Assembly (NCBI RefSeq): GCF_048269565.1
Contig: NZ_JBLXIK010000001.1
Coordinates: 310,001 to 374,000, forward strand
Origin: Maricaulis sp048269565
GTDB taxonomy: Bacteria > Pseudomonadota > Alphaproteobacteria > Caulobacterales > Maricaulaceae
Direction: 5' to 3'
DNA length: 64,000 nucleotides
Shown: piece by piece, positions 6,850 through 16,159 of the stretch
Layout of the letters: every line of letters begins with the position of its first letter
How positions within the stretch are numbered: position 1 is the first letter of the stretch
Notes under the pieces: generated by a model
Database searches by the model: none
What the model was told of the DNA's origin: nothing
The model's input: the letters and a program-made list of their open reading frames with translations, nothing else
Translations under genes and position numbers: made by a program

Positions 6850-8991
6850 ATGTCGCTGAACGGAATTATCGGGAATGCCCTGTCGGGTTTGACAGCGAGC
6901 CAGGCGGCCCTGAATGCGGCCTCCAACAATGTCGCCAACGTCAACACGCCCGGATATGCGCGCACCCAGCCCGTGCTGCAGGCGGCGAATGTCGGTGGCG
7001 TTGCCATGGGCGTCGAGGTCGTGGGCATTGCGCGCATCGCCGACGTTTATCTCCAGGCCGCATCGATTGGCGCGATCAGTGCCTCGGCCAGCGCCACGGT
7101 CCAGGCTGACGGCCTCAACCAGGTGCAGTCGCAATTTGGCCAGCTCGATGACGAAGGTTCGCTGTTTGCACGGTTGAGCCGTGCCTTTTCCAGCCTGTCA
7201 CAGGCGACGGTCGATCCGTCGCAATCGGTGGCACGGCTTTCAGCCGCAGCCGATCTGGAAGCCTTCTTCAATGAAGCCGAGCGACTGTCGGAAATGCTGA
7301 CGGGCCAACGCAAGGACGCCGATACCCAGATCCAGGCTGCCGTGCACCGGACGAACGAGATCCTCGCCGAGCTCAGCGAGCTCAATGGCAGCATGCAAAG
7401 CGTCAGCGTTGCCGGCGGTGATACGTCCGGCATTGCCAACCGGCAGTCGGAACTGCTCGACGAACTGGCCAGCTATGTCGACATCCGCACCGAAACCAAG
7501 TCCGACGGGCGTCTGGTGGTCCGGACCGGCGACGGGGTCGCCTTGGTCGAAACCGGTATCGCTCAACTGGAATATGTCGCTGCGGGCAGTGGTGCCTATG
7601 GCGTTGCCTATGGCGAGATCTATGTGCAGCCGGCCAATAATGGTCAGCCCATCTCGCTGAGCGGTCATATCGATAGCGGCAAGCTCGCCGGCCTGCTGGA
7701 ATTGCGCGACGAGACCCTGCCGAACATTGCCGATGAGCTGGCAGAACTCACCGCCGGCGCTGCCGACGCCCTTAACAAGGCGCATAACGACTCCGTCGCC
7801 TATCCCGCGCCCCAGACCCTGGCCGGGCGCAATACCGGGCTGGTCGCGACGGATCAGCACGGCTTCACCGGCGCCACCACCCTGGCGGTCACCAATACTG
7901 CGGGCGGCCTGGTCAAGCGCATCGATATCGATTTCGACGCCGGCACGCTCAGTGTTGATGGCGGCGCTGCTGTCGCGCTTGGCACGACGGTTGGCAGCCT
8001 GACGACGGCGATCAATGCTGCGCTGGGCGCTGACGGGACGGCGAGTTTCGTGGATGGCGCGCTGACCCTGGAGGCAAGCTCTGCCAGCAACGGACTGGCG
8101 ACGCTGCAGGATGCGACAACGCCGAGCGACCGCGCCGGGCGCGGCTTCGCCCATTTCTTCGGGCTCAATGATCTGGTCACGTCGACCCGGCCGGGCTTTT
8201 TTGAAACCGGCCTGTCGGGCACCGACACGCACCAGTTCACGACGGGAACCTCGCTGACCTTCGAGGTCACGACTCCGGATGGCCGCTCGGCCGGAACGGT
8301 CAATATCCCGATGGTGACCGGCGAAACTTTCGCCGACGTCGTCACCGCCCTGAACGATCCGGCGACCGGGCTGGGTCGCTATGCCACCTATTCCCTCGAC
8401 AGTGACGGCCAGCTCGTCTCGGTTCCGAAAACCGGTTATGGCGATTTCGAGATCGACATCGCATCGGACGACACGCTTCGCGGCAGCACGGGCCTGTCAT
8501 TCTCCAATATTTTCGGGCTCGGGCTGCAAACCACGGCCGGGCGTTCGGAAATCTTTTCCGTGAATGACGCCGTGCGCTCGGATTCCTCGCGCCTGTCGCT
8601 GGGGCAGCTCGATATCGATGCAGCGACAGTGGCCGGCGATATCGTGCTGTCGTCGGGCGATGGCCGCGGCGGCCAGCTGCTCCAGGACGCCATGACCAGC
8701 ACGCGCAGTTTCGATGCGGCGGGGGCGATCAATGCGACCAGTTCCAGCCTGCAGGACTATTCGGCACGGCTGGCCGGCAGTGTCGGGTCCCGCGCTGCAC
8801 GGGCCGAGAGCGAGGCGGCCTCGGCTGAAGTCCTGCGATCGACGGCACAGACCAAGCGGTCGAATGTCGAGGGGGTCAGCCTTGACGAGGAACTCGCCTC
8901 GATGACGCTGTATCAGCAGTCCTATAACGCCTCGGCGAGAATGCTGCAGGCGGCCAAGGAAATGACCGAGACCCTGATGGGTATTGTCTAG
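6850..8991 (+). CDS. flgK: Flagellar hook-associated protein 1 FlgK
   Basis: FlgK forms the first ring of the hook-filament junction. The 713-aa product has the typical N-terminus (ALNAASNNVANVNTPGYAR, about residues 20-38), the HAP1 coiled region to about residue 200, a large variable middle, and a C-terminal helix ending in LASMTLYQQSYNASARMLQAAKEM. A GAGGA ribosome site lies about 8 nt before the ATG. flgL follows after 14 nt, so the two junction proteins are co-transcribed from the sigma-54-type promoter upstream. Confidence 0.95.
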   Translation: MSLNGIIGNALSGLTASQAALNAASNNVANVNTPGYARTQPVLQAANVGGVAMGVEVVGIARIADVYLQAASIGAISASASATVQADGLNQVQSQFGQLDDEGSLFARLSRAFSSLSQATVDPSQSVARLSAAADLEAFFNEAERLSEMLTGQRKDADTQIQAAVHRTNEILAELSELNGSMQSVSVAGGDTSGIANRQSELLDELASYVDIRTETKSDGRLVVRTGDGVALVETGIAQLEYVAAGSGAYGVAYGEIYVQPANNGQPISLSGHIDSGKLAGLLELRDETLPNIADELAELTAGAADALNKAHNDSVAYPAPQTLAGRNTGLVATDQHGFTGATTLAVTNTAGGLVKRIDIDFDAGTLSVDGGAAVALGTTVGSLTTAINAALGADGTASFVDGALTLEASSASNGLATLQDATTPSDRAGRGFAHFFGLNDLVTSTRPGFFETGLSGTDTHQFTTGTSLTFEVTTPDGRSAGTVNIPMVTGETFADVVTALNDPATGLGRYATYSLDSDGQLVSVPKTGYGDFEIDIASDDTLRGSTGLSFSNIFGLGLQTTAGRSEIFSVNDAVRSDSSRLSLGQLDIDAATVAGDIVLSSGDGRGGQLLQDAMTSTRSFDAAGAINATSSSLQDYSARLAGSVGSRAARAESEAASAEVLRSTAQTKRSNVEGVSLDEELASMTLYQQSYNASARMLQAAKEMTETLMGIV

Positions 8992-9005
8992 GAAGTGATT
9001 GAATC

Positions 9006-9920
9006 ATGACGCGAATATCGACATTTGGCGCTTCACAATCGGCTCTGCTGGACTTGATGCGCGCGCAGCAATCCCTGTTCCAGGCGCAGCAGGAGCTCAG
9101 CACCGGCAAGAAGGCGACGGACCTCAAGGGCGTTGGCTATCAGGCCGAGACCATCGCTGCCAGTCGCGGAGCTCTGGCCCGGTCAGCCGCCTTTGAAGAG
9201 GCGGCGGTGCGTTCGGCGACACGGCTCGAGGCCCAGGATGTCGCGCTGGAACGCCTGTCCGGTGCCGTGGGCGACTTGCGTTCGGCGATGACCTCCAAGG
9301 ATGGCACCTTCATGATGCAGGAGATCTCCGACGCCTTCTACGGTGCCATCAATGCGCTGAACAGCCAGCATCTGGGTGCCTATCTGTTTGGCGGCACTCG
9401 CGATGACACCATTCCGATGACGGTCAGTTCGCTGTCCGATCTCGCGGCGCTGCCGGCGGCGGCCGATGCGTTTCAGAACAATTCGCTCGCCCCGACGGTC
9501 CAGGTTGACGAGAATACGACGATCACGGTCGGGCGTCTCGCCAGCGATATCGCGACCGATATCATGGCCTCGTTCAAGCGCATCGCCGAATTCGAGGCCG
9601 GACCGAACGGCCCCTTCGTCGATCCGATGACCGATGTGCAGCAGGCCTTCGTGGTTGGCGAATTGCAGAATATCGTCGCGGCCCAGGACGGGATTATTGC
9701 CGTGGTCGGGATGAATGGTGTTGCCCAGGCCCAGATCGAGAGTTCGCTGCAGGGCCAGCGCGACCAGCAGGATTTCCTCACCGGCATGATCAGCGATATC
9801 GAGGATGTCGACATGGCCGAGGCCGCGACGCGGTTTCAGTCGGCCCAGAACGCCCTTGATGTCTCGGCAAAGACCTTCGCCTCGCTGACACAGGTTTCAC
9901 TGCTGAACTTTTTGAGGTAA
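9006..9920 (+). CDS. flgL: Flagellar hook-associated protein 3 FlgL
   Basis: FlgL is the second hook-filament junction protein and carries flagellin-like terminal helices. The 304-aa product begins with a flagellin-type helix (QSLFQAQQELSTGKKATD, about residues 22-39) and ends with EDVDMAEAATRFQSAQNALD followed by a hydrophobic tail. Size matches the family. It directly follows flgK. Flagellin-like N and C termini could suggest flagellin, but the short length and the flgK neighbour favour FlgL. Confidence 0.93.
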   Translation: MTRISTFGASQSALLDLMRAQQSLFQAQQELSTGKKATDLKGVGYQAETIAASRGALARSAAFEEAAVRSATRLEAQDVALERLSGAVGDLRSAMTSKDGTFMMQEISDAFYGAINALNSQHLGAYLFGGTRDDTIPMTVSSLSDLAALPAAADAFQNNSLAPTVQVDENTTITVGRLASDIATDIMASFKRIAEFEAGPNGPFVDPMTDVQQAFVVGELQNIVAAQDGIIAVVGMNGVAQAQIESSLQGQRDQQDFLTGMISDIEDVDMAEAATRFQSAQNALDVSAKTFASLTQVSLLNFLR

Positions 9921-9974
9921 GCCTTCCCCAACTTCAACCGTTTGCTGCGGGCCTTGACCCCGCTGGAGGCGAAT

Positions 9975-11195
9975 ATGACGACGACCAATTCCGGCCGCGC
10001 GATGGCGCGCGCCGATGCACTCCTTTCCGATTTTGGCCTCGCCGGCGATCCGCTCGCCCTTGGCGGCAATCCCGCCGATCATCGCGTTGTTGTCGCGATG
10101 TCGGGCGGGGTCGACAGTTCCGTCACAGCCGCCGTGCTGCACCGGGCCGGCTATGATGTCGTCGGCGTGACGCTGCAGCTCTATGATCATGGCGCCGCGA
10201 TCCAGAAGAAGGGCGCCTGCTGCGCCGGCCAGGATATCTACGACGCCAAGCGCGTTGCCGAAGAATGCGGCTTTCCCCATTACGTGCTCGATTATGAGAG
10301 CCGCTTTCGCGAAGCGGTGATCGAGGAGTTTGCCGATACCTATCTGGCCGGCTTCACCCCGATCCCTTGCGTGCGCTGCAACCAGACCGTCAAATTCGCC
10401 GACCTCCTGACGACGGCGCGCGAGCTCGGTGCGGTCTGCATGGCGACGGGGCATTATATCCAGCGCGTCGCCGGACCGAAGGGCGCGCAATTGCGCCGCG
10501 CCGCGGATGCCGGCAAGGACCAGTCCTATTTCCTGTTCGCGACGACGCACGAGCAGCTCGATTTTCTGCGCTTCCCGCTCGGCCATCTCGACAAGGACCA
10601 GACGCGCCAGCTCGCCGAGGCCTTCGGCCTGATCGTCGCCGACAAGCCGGACAGCCAGGACATCTGCTTCGTGCCCCAGGGCCGCTATGTCGATATCGTC
10701 GAAAAGGTGCGCCCCGGCGTCTCGCGCCCGGGCGAGATCGTCCATGTCGACGGCACGGTGCTGGGCACGCACGACGGTGTGATCAACTACACCGTCGGCC
10801 AGCGCCGCGGCCTCAAGATCGCGATCGGCGATCCGCTCTATGTGGTCAGGCTGGATGCTGCCACGGCGCAGGTTGTGGTCGGTCCGCGCGAAGCGCTCGC
10901 CGTTGACCGCATCACGCTGAAGGACATCAACTGGCTCGGCGATGAGGCCCTGGCAGACGGCGTGCCTGTGCGCGTCAAGGTCCGCTCGACCCGCCCGCCC
11001 GTCGATGCCGCCTTCTCGGTCGATGGCGATGAAATCGGTGTCGTCCTGCCCGGCGGCGAAGAAGGCGTCGCGCCCGGCCAGGCCTGCGTCTTCTACTCGG
11101 CCGAGGATGATGGCCGCGTGCTCGGCGGCGGCTGGATCGCGAAGACGAGTGCGACAGCGGCGGCGAAGAGCGGCGGGTATCGGCTGATCGGATAA
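9975..11195 (+). CDS. mnmA: tRNA-specific 2-thiouridylase MnmA
   Basis: MnmA adds sulphur to uridine 34 of Lys, Glu and Gln tRNAs using ATP and persulphide sulphur. The 406-aa product shows the PP-loop ATP site SGGVDSS (residues 43-49) and the two catalytic cysteines in PCVRCN (Cys135) and QDICF (Cys231), followed by the C-terminal beta-barrel domain. The ATG at 9975 was chosen because GGAGG lies 5 nt before it; an earlier in-frame start adds 11 unsupported residues. It follows flgL by 54 nt but is a housekeeping gene, so linkage to flagellar control is not implied. Confidence 0.95.
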   Translation: MTTTNSGRAMARADALLSDFGLAGDPLALGGNPADHRVVVAMSGGVDSSVTAAVLHRAGYDVVGVTLQLYDHGAAIQKKGACCAGQDIYDAKRVAEECGFPHYVLDYESRFREAVIEEFADTYLAGFTPIPCVRCNQTVKFADLLTTARELGAVCMATGHYIQRVAGPKGAQLRRAADAGKDQSYFLFATTHEQLDFLRFPLGHLDKDQTRQLAEAFGLIVADKPDSQDICFVPQGRYVDIVEKVRPGVSRPGEIVHVDGTVLGTHDGVINYTVGQRRGLKIAIGDPLYVVRLDAATAQVVVGPREALAVDRITLKDINWLGDEALADGVPVRVKVRSTRPPVDAAFSVDGDEIGVVLPGGEEGVAPGQACVFYSAEDDGRVLGGGWIAKTSATAAAKSGGYRLIG

Positions 11196-11255
11196 TAGCG
11201 AAAATAGCGCAATTTGTGTTATCATGCGCCAGACTGCTACTGATCGGAGGTGCCC

Positions 11256-11501
11256 ATGAATGTCTCAATCGGAAAGCGCTGGGAGTTGTTCGTCGAGGAA
11301 CAGGTCAAGCAGGGCCGCTATACCTCGCAAAGCGAGGTCGTGCGCGAGGGTCTGCGCCTGGTCGAGGAGCGCGAGGCCAAGCTGGCGGAGCTGCGGGCCT
11401 CCCTACAGGCCGCAATCAATGATGAGCGACGCTATACGATCCAGGAGGCGGAAGCTCACCTCGCCGCCACCTTCGAGCAGTTGAAATCCGGAGCGCAGTG
11501 A
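11256..11501 (+). CDS. parD: ParD/CopG-type antitoxin
   Basis: This is the antitoxin half of a type II toxin-antitoxin pair. The 81-aa product begins with a ribbon-helix-helix DNA-binding region (MNVSIGKRWELFVEEQV, then GRYTSQSEVVREGLRLVEERE), typical of ParD, with a charged C-terminal tail that would wrap the toxin. A GGAGG site supports the ATG at 11256. A candidate TATCAT -10 element lies at about 11219-11224 within AT-rich sequence that has a repeated AATAGCG. Such antitoxins usually repress their own promoter. Confidence 0.85.
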   Translation: MNVSIGKRWELFVEEQVKQGRYTSQSEVVREGLRLVEEREAKLAELRASLQAAINDERRYTIQEAEAHLAATFEQLKSGAQ

Positions 11502-11502
11502 A

Positions 11503-11817
11503 GTGTTCCGCCTGGTGCTGACAGGCCCGGCGCTCGACGATCTCGATCATATTGCCGAATATATCCATACTGAGACAGGCAGCATTTCCACCGCGCAGGG
11601 CTTTCTCGAAAAGCTCTTGGCCCGCACACGGTCGATGGCGGCTTCGCCCTTTGAACTCGGACGCCCTCGCGAAGAGCTCGGGCCGGGTATCCGCAGCACC
11701 GTTGTGGGCAATTATCTCATCATGACGCGGTATCAGGGCGATGTACTTCTAGTGCTGCGCTATGTCGAAGGTCATCGCGCTCTGGCGCACCTGTTCGACG
11801 AGCCCCCCGATCCCTGA
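11503..11817 (+). CDS. parE: ParE-type toxin (RelE/ParE superfamily)
   Basis: The 104-aa product has the ParE layout: N-terminal LTGPALDDLDHIAEYIHTETG, a central SPFELGRPREELGPGIRS, and the C-terminal strand LLVLRYVEGHRALAHLF. ParE toxins poison DNA gyrase; the related RelE toxins cut mRNA, but the sequence lacks a clear RelE catalytic set, so ParE is preferred. The start is a GTG one base after the antitoxin stop, consistent with tight coupling. Chromosomal ParDE pairs are common in this group. Confidence 0.83.
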   Translation: MFRLVLTGPALDDLDHIAEYIHTETGSISTAQGFLEKLLARTRSMAASPFELGRPREELGPGIRSTVVGNYLIMTRYQGDVLLVLRYVEGHRALAHLFDEPPDP

Positions 11818-11968
11818 CCCCGCCAGCCCGGCAATGGTCACCGGTTGATCGGGTAGGTGTCACTCGCGCTGTGGCCAACCCATTCGCGGAGCATCGGGAT
11901 TTGTGCTACCCGGTCGAAGTCCTGCCCCGGCGGGATCGGCTATCAATCTGACCGAGTGTCTGCCCGCG

Positions 11969-12856
11969 ATGGACAAGCTTTCCGTCATGCACGCCTTTCG
12001 CCGCATCGTCGAGCGCGGCAGTTTCGCCCGCGCGGCGGAGGATCTCGGCGTTTCGCCCGCGCTTCTGAGCCGCGAAATCAAGCTGCTCGAGGAAAGCCTC
12101 GGCAGTGTCTTGCTGACGCGCACCACCCGTTCCATGTCGCTGACCGATGCCGGCCGGCTCTATTATGACGAGACGATCGGCATTCTCGACGCTGTGAGCA
12201 AGGTCGAGACGCGTATTCGCGATGGCGCCGGCGCGGTGCGGGGGCATCTCAAGGTCAACGCCTCCAATTCATTCGGACAGACGGTGATCGCGCCCATCCT
12301 GCCGGCATTCCTCGACGCCTGTCCTGATCTTCGGCTCACGCTCTCACTCGATGACCGGGTGGTTGATATGGTCGAGGGCGGATTTGATGTCTCGATCCGG
12401 ATCCGGGCGGTCATGCCGGACTCGGCACTCGTCGCGCGCAAGATCGGCACGGTGCGGCAAAGGATTTTCGCGGCGCCGGCCTATCTGGAACGGGCCGGGA
12501 TTCCCGAGACACCGCAGGACATCCCGCAGCACGCGGTGATCGGTTTCCTGCTCGCTGACCATCTTACCGCCTGGACGCTGAATGGCCCGCCGGGCACCAG
12601 CGCCATCGAACTTGATCCGCGGGTGCGGGTCGGCAACAGCCTGGTGCTGCGCGATCTTCTGATCGCGGGGCAGGGGATTGGCACCCTGCCTGACTTCCTG
12701 TCGAAAGAGCCCGAGGCGCGCGGCGAGCTTGTCCGCGTACTCCCGGACTGGGAGCTGCCCGCGCCGGAGATCTTCGCGGTGACGTCCTCGCGGCTTGGAA
12801 TGGATGCCAGGGTCACGGCGTTTCTCGAGCATCTGCGCGCGGCGCTGCATCCCTGA
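11969..12856 (+). CDS. LysR family transcriptional regulator
   Basis: The 295-aa product has the LysR N-terminal helix-turn-helix (FRRIVERGSFARAAEDLGVSPALLSREIKLLEESLG, about residues 9-43, seen in overlapping pieces) and a periplasmic-binding-like effector domain from about residue 90. The first residues (MDKLSVMHAF) match the usual LysR start, so ATG 11969 is preferred to a start 22 codons earlier. It lies 104 nt upstream of a same-strand run of redox and transport genes (13-17 kb) and may regulate them. Effector unknown. Confidence 0.88.
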   Translation: MDKLSVMHAFRRIVERGSFARAAEDLGVSPALLSREIKLLEESLGSVLLTRTTRSMSLTDAGRLYYDETIGILDAVSKVETRIRDGAGAVRGHLKVNASNSFGQTVIAPILPAFLDACPDLRLTLSLDDRVVDMVEGGFDVSIRIRAVMPDSALVARKIGTVRQRIFAAPAYLERAGIPETPQDIPQHAVIGFLLADHLTAWTLNGPPGTSAIELDPRVRVGNSLVLRDLLIAGQGIGTLPDFLSKEPEARGELVRVLPDWELPAPEIFAVTSSRLGMDARVTAFLEHLRAALHP

Positions 12857-12960
12857 GATTATTCAACCAGCGTAAAGAATGAAGTCAGAGCGGGCCGCTT
12901 ATTGCCGATCCGCTGCCGCTGCATCCTCCCGGGCATGTCAAACCTGCCAGGGAGATCCCG

Positions 12961-13944
12961 ATGCAGACCCCATCCCTCTTGCCCCTTGTTCTGGGCCTTG
13001 CCCTGTCGCTTCCCGCCGCCATCGCCGAAACTCCGGCCACTGTCGGCACCAGCCCCTGGGGGCCGGACGATGAGCTCGGCGCCCTCAATCTGATGACGGA
13101 CACATCGCGCGCCGCCATCCTGTCCCGCATCAGCGGGGGCGCAGTCTTCGACCTGTCGGTGGAGTATTTCATCGGCATGCCTGGCTGGCATGCCGCCGGC
13201 GATCCCCGCTACCAGATCTGGATGACCCACACGCCGCGCGGGACGGTGAATGACGACCCGTTGCAGGTGGGCGCGGCGGCCAATGGCCATGTCAGCTACA
13301 CCGGCTCGGCCGTCTCGATGTACACCCACACCGGAACCCATATCGACGCGCTGAACCATTTCGGCCTCGATGGCGAGATCTACAATCATTTCAGCGCCGA
13401 CGCGCATCTCGGCGATGCGGGCTGGCACGTGACCGGTGCCGAAACCATCCCGCCAATCGTGGCCCGGGGCGTGATGGTTGATGTCGCCGCCTTCAAAGGT
13501 GCCGACATGCTGCCCGCTGGCTACCGCGTGACCCGCGCAGATCTCGAGGGTGCCCTGGCGCGCCAGGGTGTCGAGCTGCAGGCCGGTGATGCCGTGCTGA
13601 TCCGCACCGGGCGCATGGCGCTCTATGAAGACGCCCGCCAGTACATGGACAACCCGCCGGGCCTCGGGCTCGAGGCCGCGCGGTTTCTCGCTGAAGAGTC
13701 GCGCGCCATGATCGTCGGGGCCGACAATCTGAGCTTCGAGGCATTCCCGTCCGAGATTGAGGGCAATTACGTGCCCGTTCACACCTATCTGCTGGCGCAG
13801 ATGGGCGTTCCGATCATCGAACTCGTCAACCTCGAAGGCCTCGCCCAGGCGGGTCTCTACGAATTCGCCTTTATCGCAGGCTCGCTGAAGCTGCGCGGCG
13901 CCGATGCCGCGCCGCTGCGGCCCATCGCACTTCCGATCGACTGA
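12961..13944 (+). CDS. Exported cyclase family protein (kynurenine formamidase-like)
   Basis: The 327-aa product starts with a signal peptide (residues 1-22, cleavage after AIA) and contains the family's metal-site motif HTGTHIDALNH (residues 123-133), in which His and Asp bind a divalent metal in KynB-type formamidases and related hydrolases. An export signal makes tryptophan catabolism less likely, so the substrate is unknown. An AGGGAG ribosome site precedes the ATG. It is followed after 26 nt by wrbA, suggesting one transcript. Confidence 0.8.
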   Translation: MQTPSLLPLVLGLALSLPAAIAETPATVGTSPWGPDDELGALNLMTDTSRAAILSRISGGAVFDLSVEYFIGMPGWHAAGDPRYQIWMTHTPRGTVNDDPLQVGAAANGHVSYTGSAVSMYTHTGTHIDALNHFGLDGEIYNHFSADAHLGDAGWHVTGAETIPPIVARGVMVDVAAFKGADMLPAGYRVTRADLEGALARQGVELQAGDAVLIRTGRMALYEDARQYMDNPPGLGLEAARFLAEESRAMIVGADNLSFEAFPSEIEGNYVPVHTYLLAQMGVPIIELVNLEGLAQAGLYEFAFIAGSLKLRGADAAPLRPIALPID

Positions 13945-13970
13945 TCCCCGAAACAAAAAGGTTCACTCCG

Positions 13971-14594
13971 ATGACCCGGATTCTTGTCCTCTATTATTCC
14001 AGTTATGGCCATGTGCGCACCCTCGCGCAGGCCGAGGTTGATGGCGCCCGCAGTGTGCCGGGCACCCATGTCGACTTGCGCCGTGTGCCCGAAACGGTGC
14101 CCGAGGAGATCCGGCGCAAGGCCGGCTTCATCGCCGACGACACGCTGCTCGCTACGCCTGCCGATCTCGAAACCTATGACGGTATCATTTTCGGCACCCC
14201 GACCATGTTCGGCATGATGGCGGGTCAGATGAAGTCCTTCTTCGACCAGACCGGCAGCCTCTGGGCGCGCAACGCCCTGGTCGGCAAGGTCGCGGCGGTC
14301 TTCGCCTCGACCGGCTCGCAGCACGGCGGTCACGAGGCGACGCTGCTGTCGACACAGATCCCGCTCCAGCATTTCGGCATGCTGATCGCGGGCATGCCCT
14401 ACACGTTCGCCGGCCAGACCACGGCGGACGGGATCATCGGTGGCGCGCCCTATGGTGCCGGCACCATCGCCGGTGCCGACGGATCACGCGCGCCATCGCG
14501 GACCGATCTCGCCGGCGCGCGCTTCCAGGGCGCGCATGTGGCCCGGATCGCTGCGCGGCTCGCCGGTGCCAATTTGACGGAGGATGCGGCGTGA
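13971..14594 (+). CDS. wrbA: NAD(P)H:quinone oxidoreductase WrbA
   Basis: WrbA is an FMN-dependent quinone reductase that uses two-electron transfer and so avoids semiquinone radicals. The 207-aa product has the flavodoxin-like phosphate loop (LYYSSYGHVRTLA, residues 7-19), the FMN-binding GTPTMFGMMAGQMKSF segment (about 76-91), and the WrbA signature ASTGSQHGGHEATLLS (about 112-127). Length agrees with the family. Its stop overlaps the next gene's GTG start, so the two are translationally linked. Confidence 0.92.
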   Translation: MTRILVLYYSSYGHVRTLAQAEVDGARSVPGTHVDLRRVPETVPEEIRRKAGFIADDTLLATPADLETYDGIIFGTPTMFGMMAGQMKSFFDQTGSLWARNALVGKVAAVFASTGSQHGGHEATLLSTQIPLQHFGMLIAGMPYTFAGQTTADGIIGGAPYGAGTIAGADGSRAPSRTDLAGARFQGAHVARIAARLAGANLTEDAA

Positions 14595-15223
14595 CGGCGT
14601 CCCTCACGCTCGATTTCTTCCACGATGTGGTCTGCTGCTGGTGCTTCAACATCTCGTCGCGGATGCGCAGCCTTGCGGCCGAGTTCGACCTTGATATCCG
14701 GCACCGCACCTTCGTCCTGCAGGCGAGCCGGGCCGAGATGGCGGTGCGCTGGGGCCGGCCGGCCAAGGCGCGAGAGACCATTCTCGGTCACTGGTCGGCC
14801 TGCCGCCAGGCCAGCGACCGGCCAGAGCTTGTCGATATCGAAGCGATGCGGGCCGCACCTTTCGACTATCCCCACGGGATGACCGCCGCGCTGGCGTGCA
14901 AGGCGGCCGAACAGCTCGGCGGGCAGAGCGCCCATTGGGACATGTTCGGCCGGCTCCAGCTGGCCCACCTCGCCGAGGCCCGCAATATCGCGGACCCCGA
15001 AACCGTGCTCCAGCTTGCCCGCGATAGCGGTCACGACGCCGCGACCTTCGCCCGGAGCTTCGGTGATCCGGCGACCGCCCGCGCCGTTGAGGCCGACCGG
15101 GCGCTTGCCCGCTCATTGCAGGTCCGCTCCGTTCCGACACTCATCGTCCGCGATACAGGCGCGCGCCTGGCCAACGGACCACGCGAGGACCTGGCCGCGC
15201 AGCTGCTTCAGGCACTCGGCTGA
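14591..15223 (+). CDS. DsbA family thioredoxin-fold oxidoreductase (FrnE-like)
   Basis: The 210-aa product is cytoplasmic (no signal peptide) and has a thioredoxin-fold active site CCWC, with Cys15 and Cys18 forming the CxxC pair, and a helical insertion typical of FrnE/2-hydroxychromene isomerase-like members of the DsbA family. The cis-proline region SVPTLIV lies near residues 178-184. The GTG start overlaps the wrbA stop by four bases. The pairing with a quinone reductase suggests thiol or xenobiotic redox chemistry. The exact substrate cannot be read from sequence. Confidence 0.82.
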   Translation: MTASLTLDFFHDVVCCWCFNISSRMRSLAAEFDLDIRHRTFVLQASRAEMAVRWGRPAKARETILGHWSACRQASDRPELVDIEAMRAAPFDYPHGMTAALACKAAEQLGGQSAHWDMFGRLQLAHLAEARNIADPETVLQLARDSGHDAATFARSFGDPATARAVEADRALARSLQVRSVPTLIVRDTGARLANGPREDLAAQLLQALG

Positions 15224-15246
15224 ACCCCTGACCCGGAGATTTGCCC

Positions 15247-16134
15247 ATGTCCCGCACCACCGACATTCTCTTGACAGCCCTCGCCCCTGCGATCTGGGGC
15301 AGCAGTTACCTCGTGACGACCGAGCTTTTGCCCGCAGGCTATCCGGTGACCGTGGCAGCGCTGCGCGCCTTGCCGGCGGGGCTGTTGCTGCTCGCCCTGA
15401 CGCGCAGCCTGCCGCCGCGCGCCTGGCTCGGCCGTGTCTTTCTGCTCGGCAGTTTCAATTTCGCGCTGTTCTGGGTGCTGCTGTTTGTGGCCGCCTACCG
15501 GCTGCCCGGCGGGGTCGCCGCAACATTGGGCACGCTGCAGGCGATGATGGTCATCGTCATGGCACGCGGCTGGCTGGGCACGCCGGTGAGGGCTGGGGCG
15601 GTCCTCGCGGCGGCAGGCGGCATACTTGGCGTGGCCTTACTGCTCATCGGCCCCGATGCGGCGCTCGATCCCGTCGGTGTCGCAGCGGGCCTGGGCGGCG
15701 CCGCCTCGATGGCGGCCGGCACTGTGCTCAGCCGCAAATGGCAGCCGCGGGTCTCGGCGCTCAGCTTCACCGCCTGGCAATTGACAGCCGGGGGTCTGGT
15801 CCTGCTGCCGCTGGCCCTGTTCCTCGAGCCGTCACTGCCGACGCTCACACTCCCCAATATCGCCGGCCTGGCCTGGCTGGGCCTGATCGGAGCGGCTGCG
15901 ACCTATGCGATCTGGTTCCGCGGCATCGCCCGGCTTGACCCCGCGGCGGTCTCCATGCTCGGAATGATGAGCCCGGTGATGGCGGTGATCCTGGGCTGGG
16001 TTGTGCTGGGACAATCCCTGTCCTGGTTGCAGTTAATCGGCGCTGTCGTCGTGCTGGGCTCGGTCTGGGCGGGCCAGCGCGCGAACCGCCCGGTTCCAGC
16101 TCGCCCTGCCGCGGCGCCGGCTAGGGCGGCCTGA
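15247..16134 (+). CDS. EamA/DMT family transporter (RhaT/RarD-like)
   Basis: The 295-aa membrane protein has about ten hydrophobic helices in two EamA repeats, with the start motif LAPAIWGSSYLVTTELLP and the second repeat from about residue 140. These drug/metabolite transporters export small metabolites or drugs. The ATG at 15247 is preferred over a TTG two codons upstream, as GGAG lies 8 nt before the ATG. It is 23 nt after the DsbA-like gene and on the same strand as the LysR-led run. Confidence 0.88.
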   Translation: MSRTTDILLTALAPAIWGSSYLVTTELLPAGYPVTVAALRALPAGLLLLALTRSLPPRAWLGRVFLLGSFNFALFWVLLFVAAYRLPGGVAATLGTLQAMMVIVMARGWLGTPVRAGAVLAAAGGILGVALLLIGPDAALDPVGVAAGLGGAASMAAGTVLSRKWQPRVSALSFTAWQLTAGGLVLLPLALFLEPSLPTLTLPNIAGLAWLGLIGAAATYAIWFRGIARLDPAAVSMLGMMSPVMAVILGWVVLGQSLSWLQLIGAVVVLGSVWAGQRANRPVPARPAAAPARAA

Positions 16135-16159
16135 TACGGGCTCACGAAAGGAAATCCGG

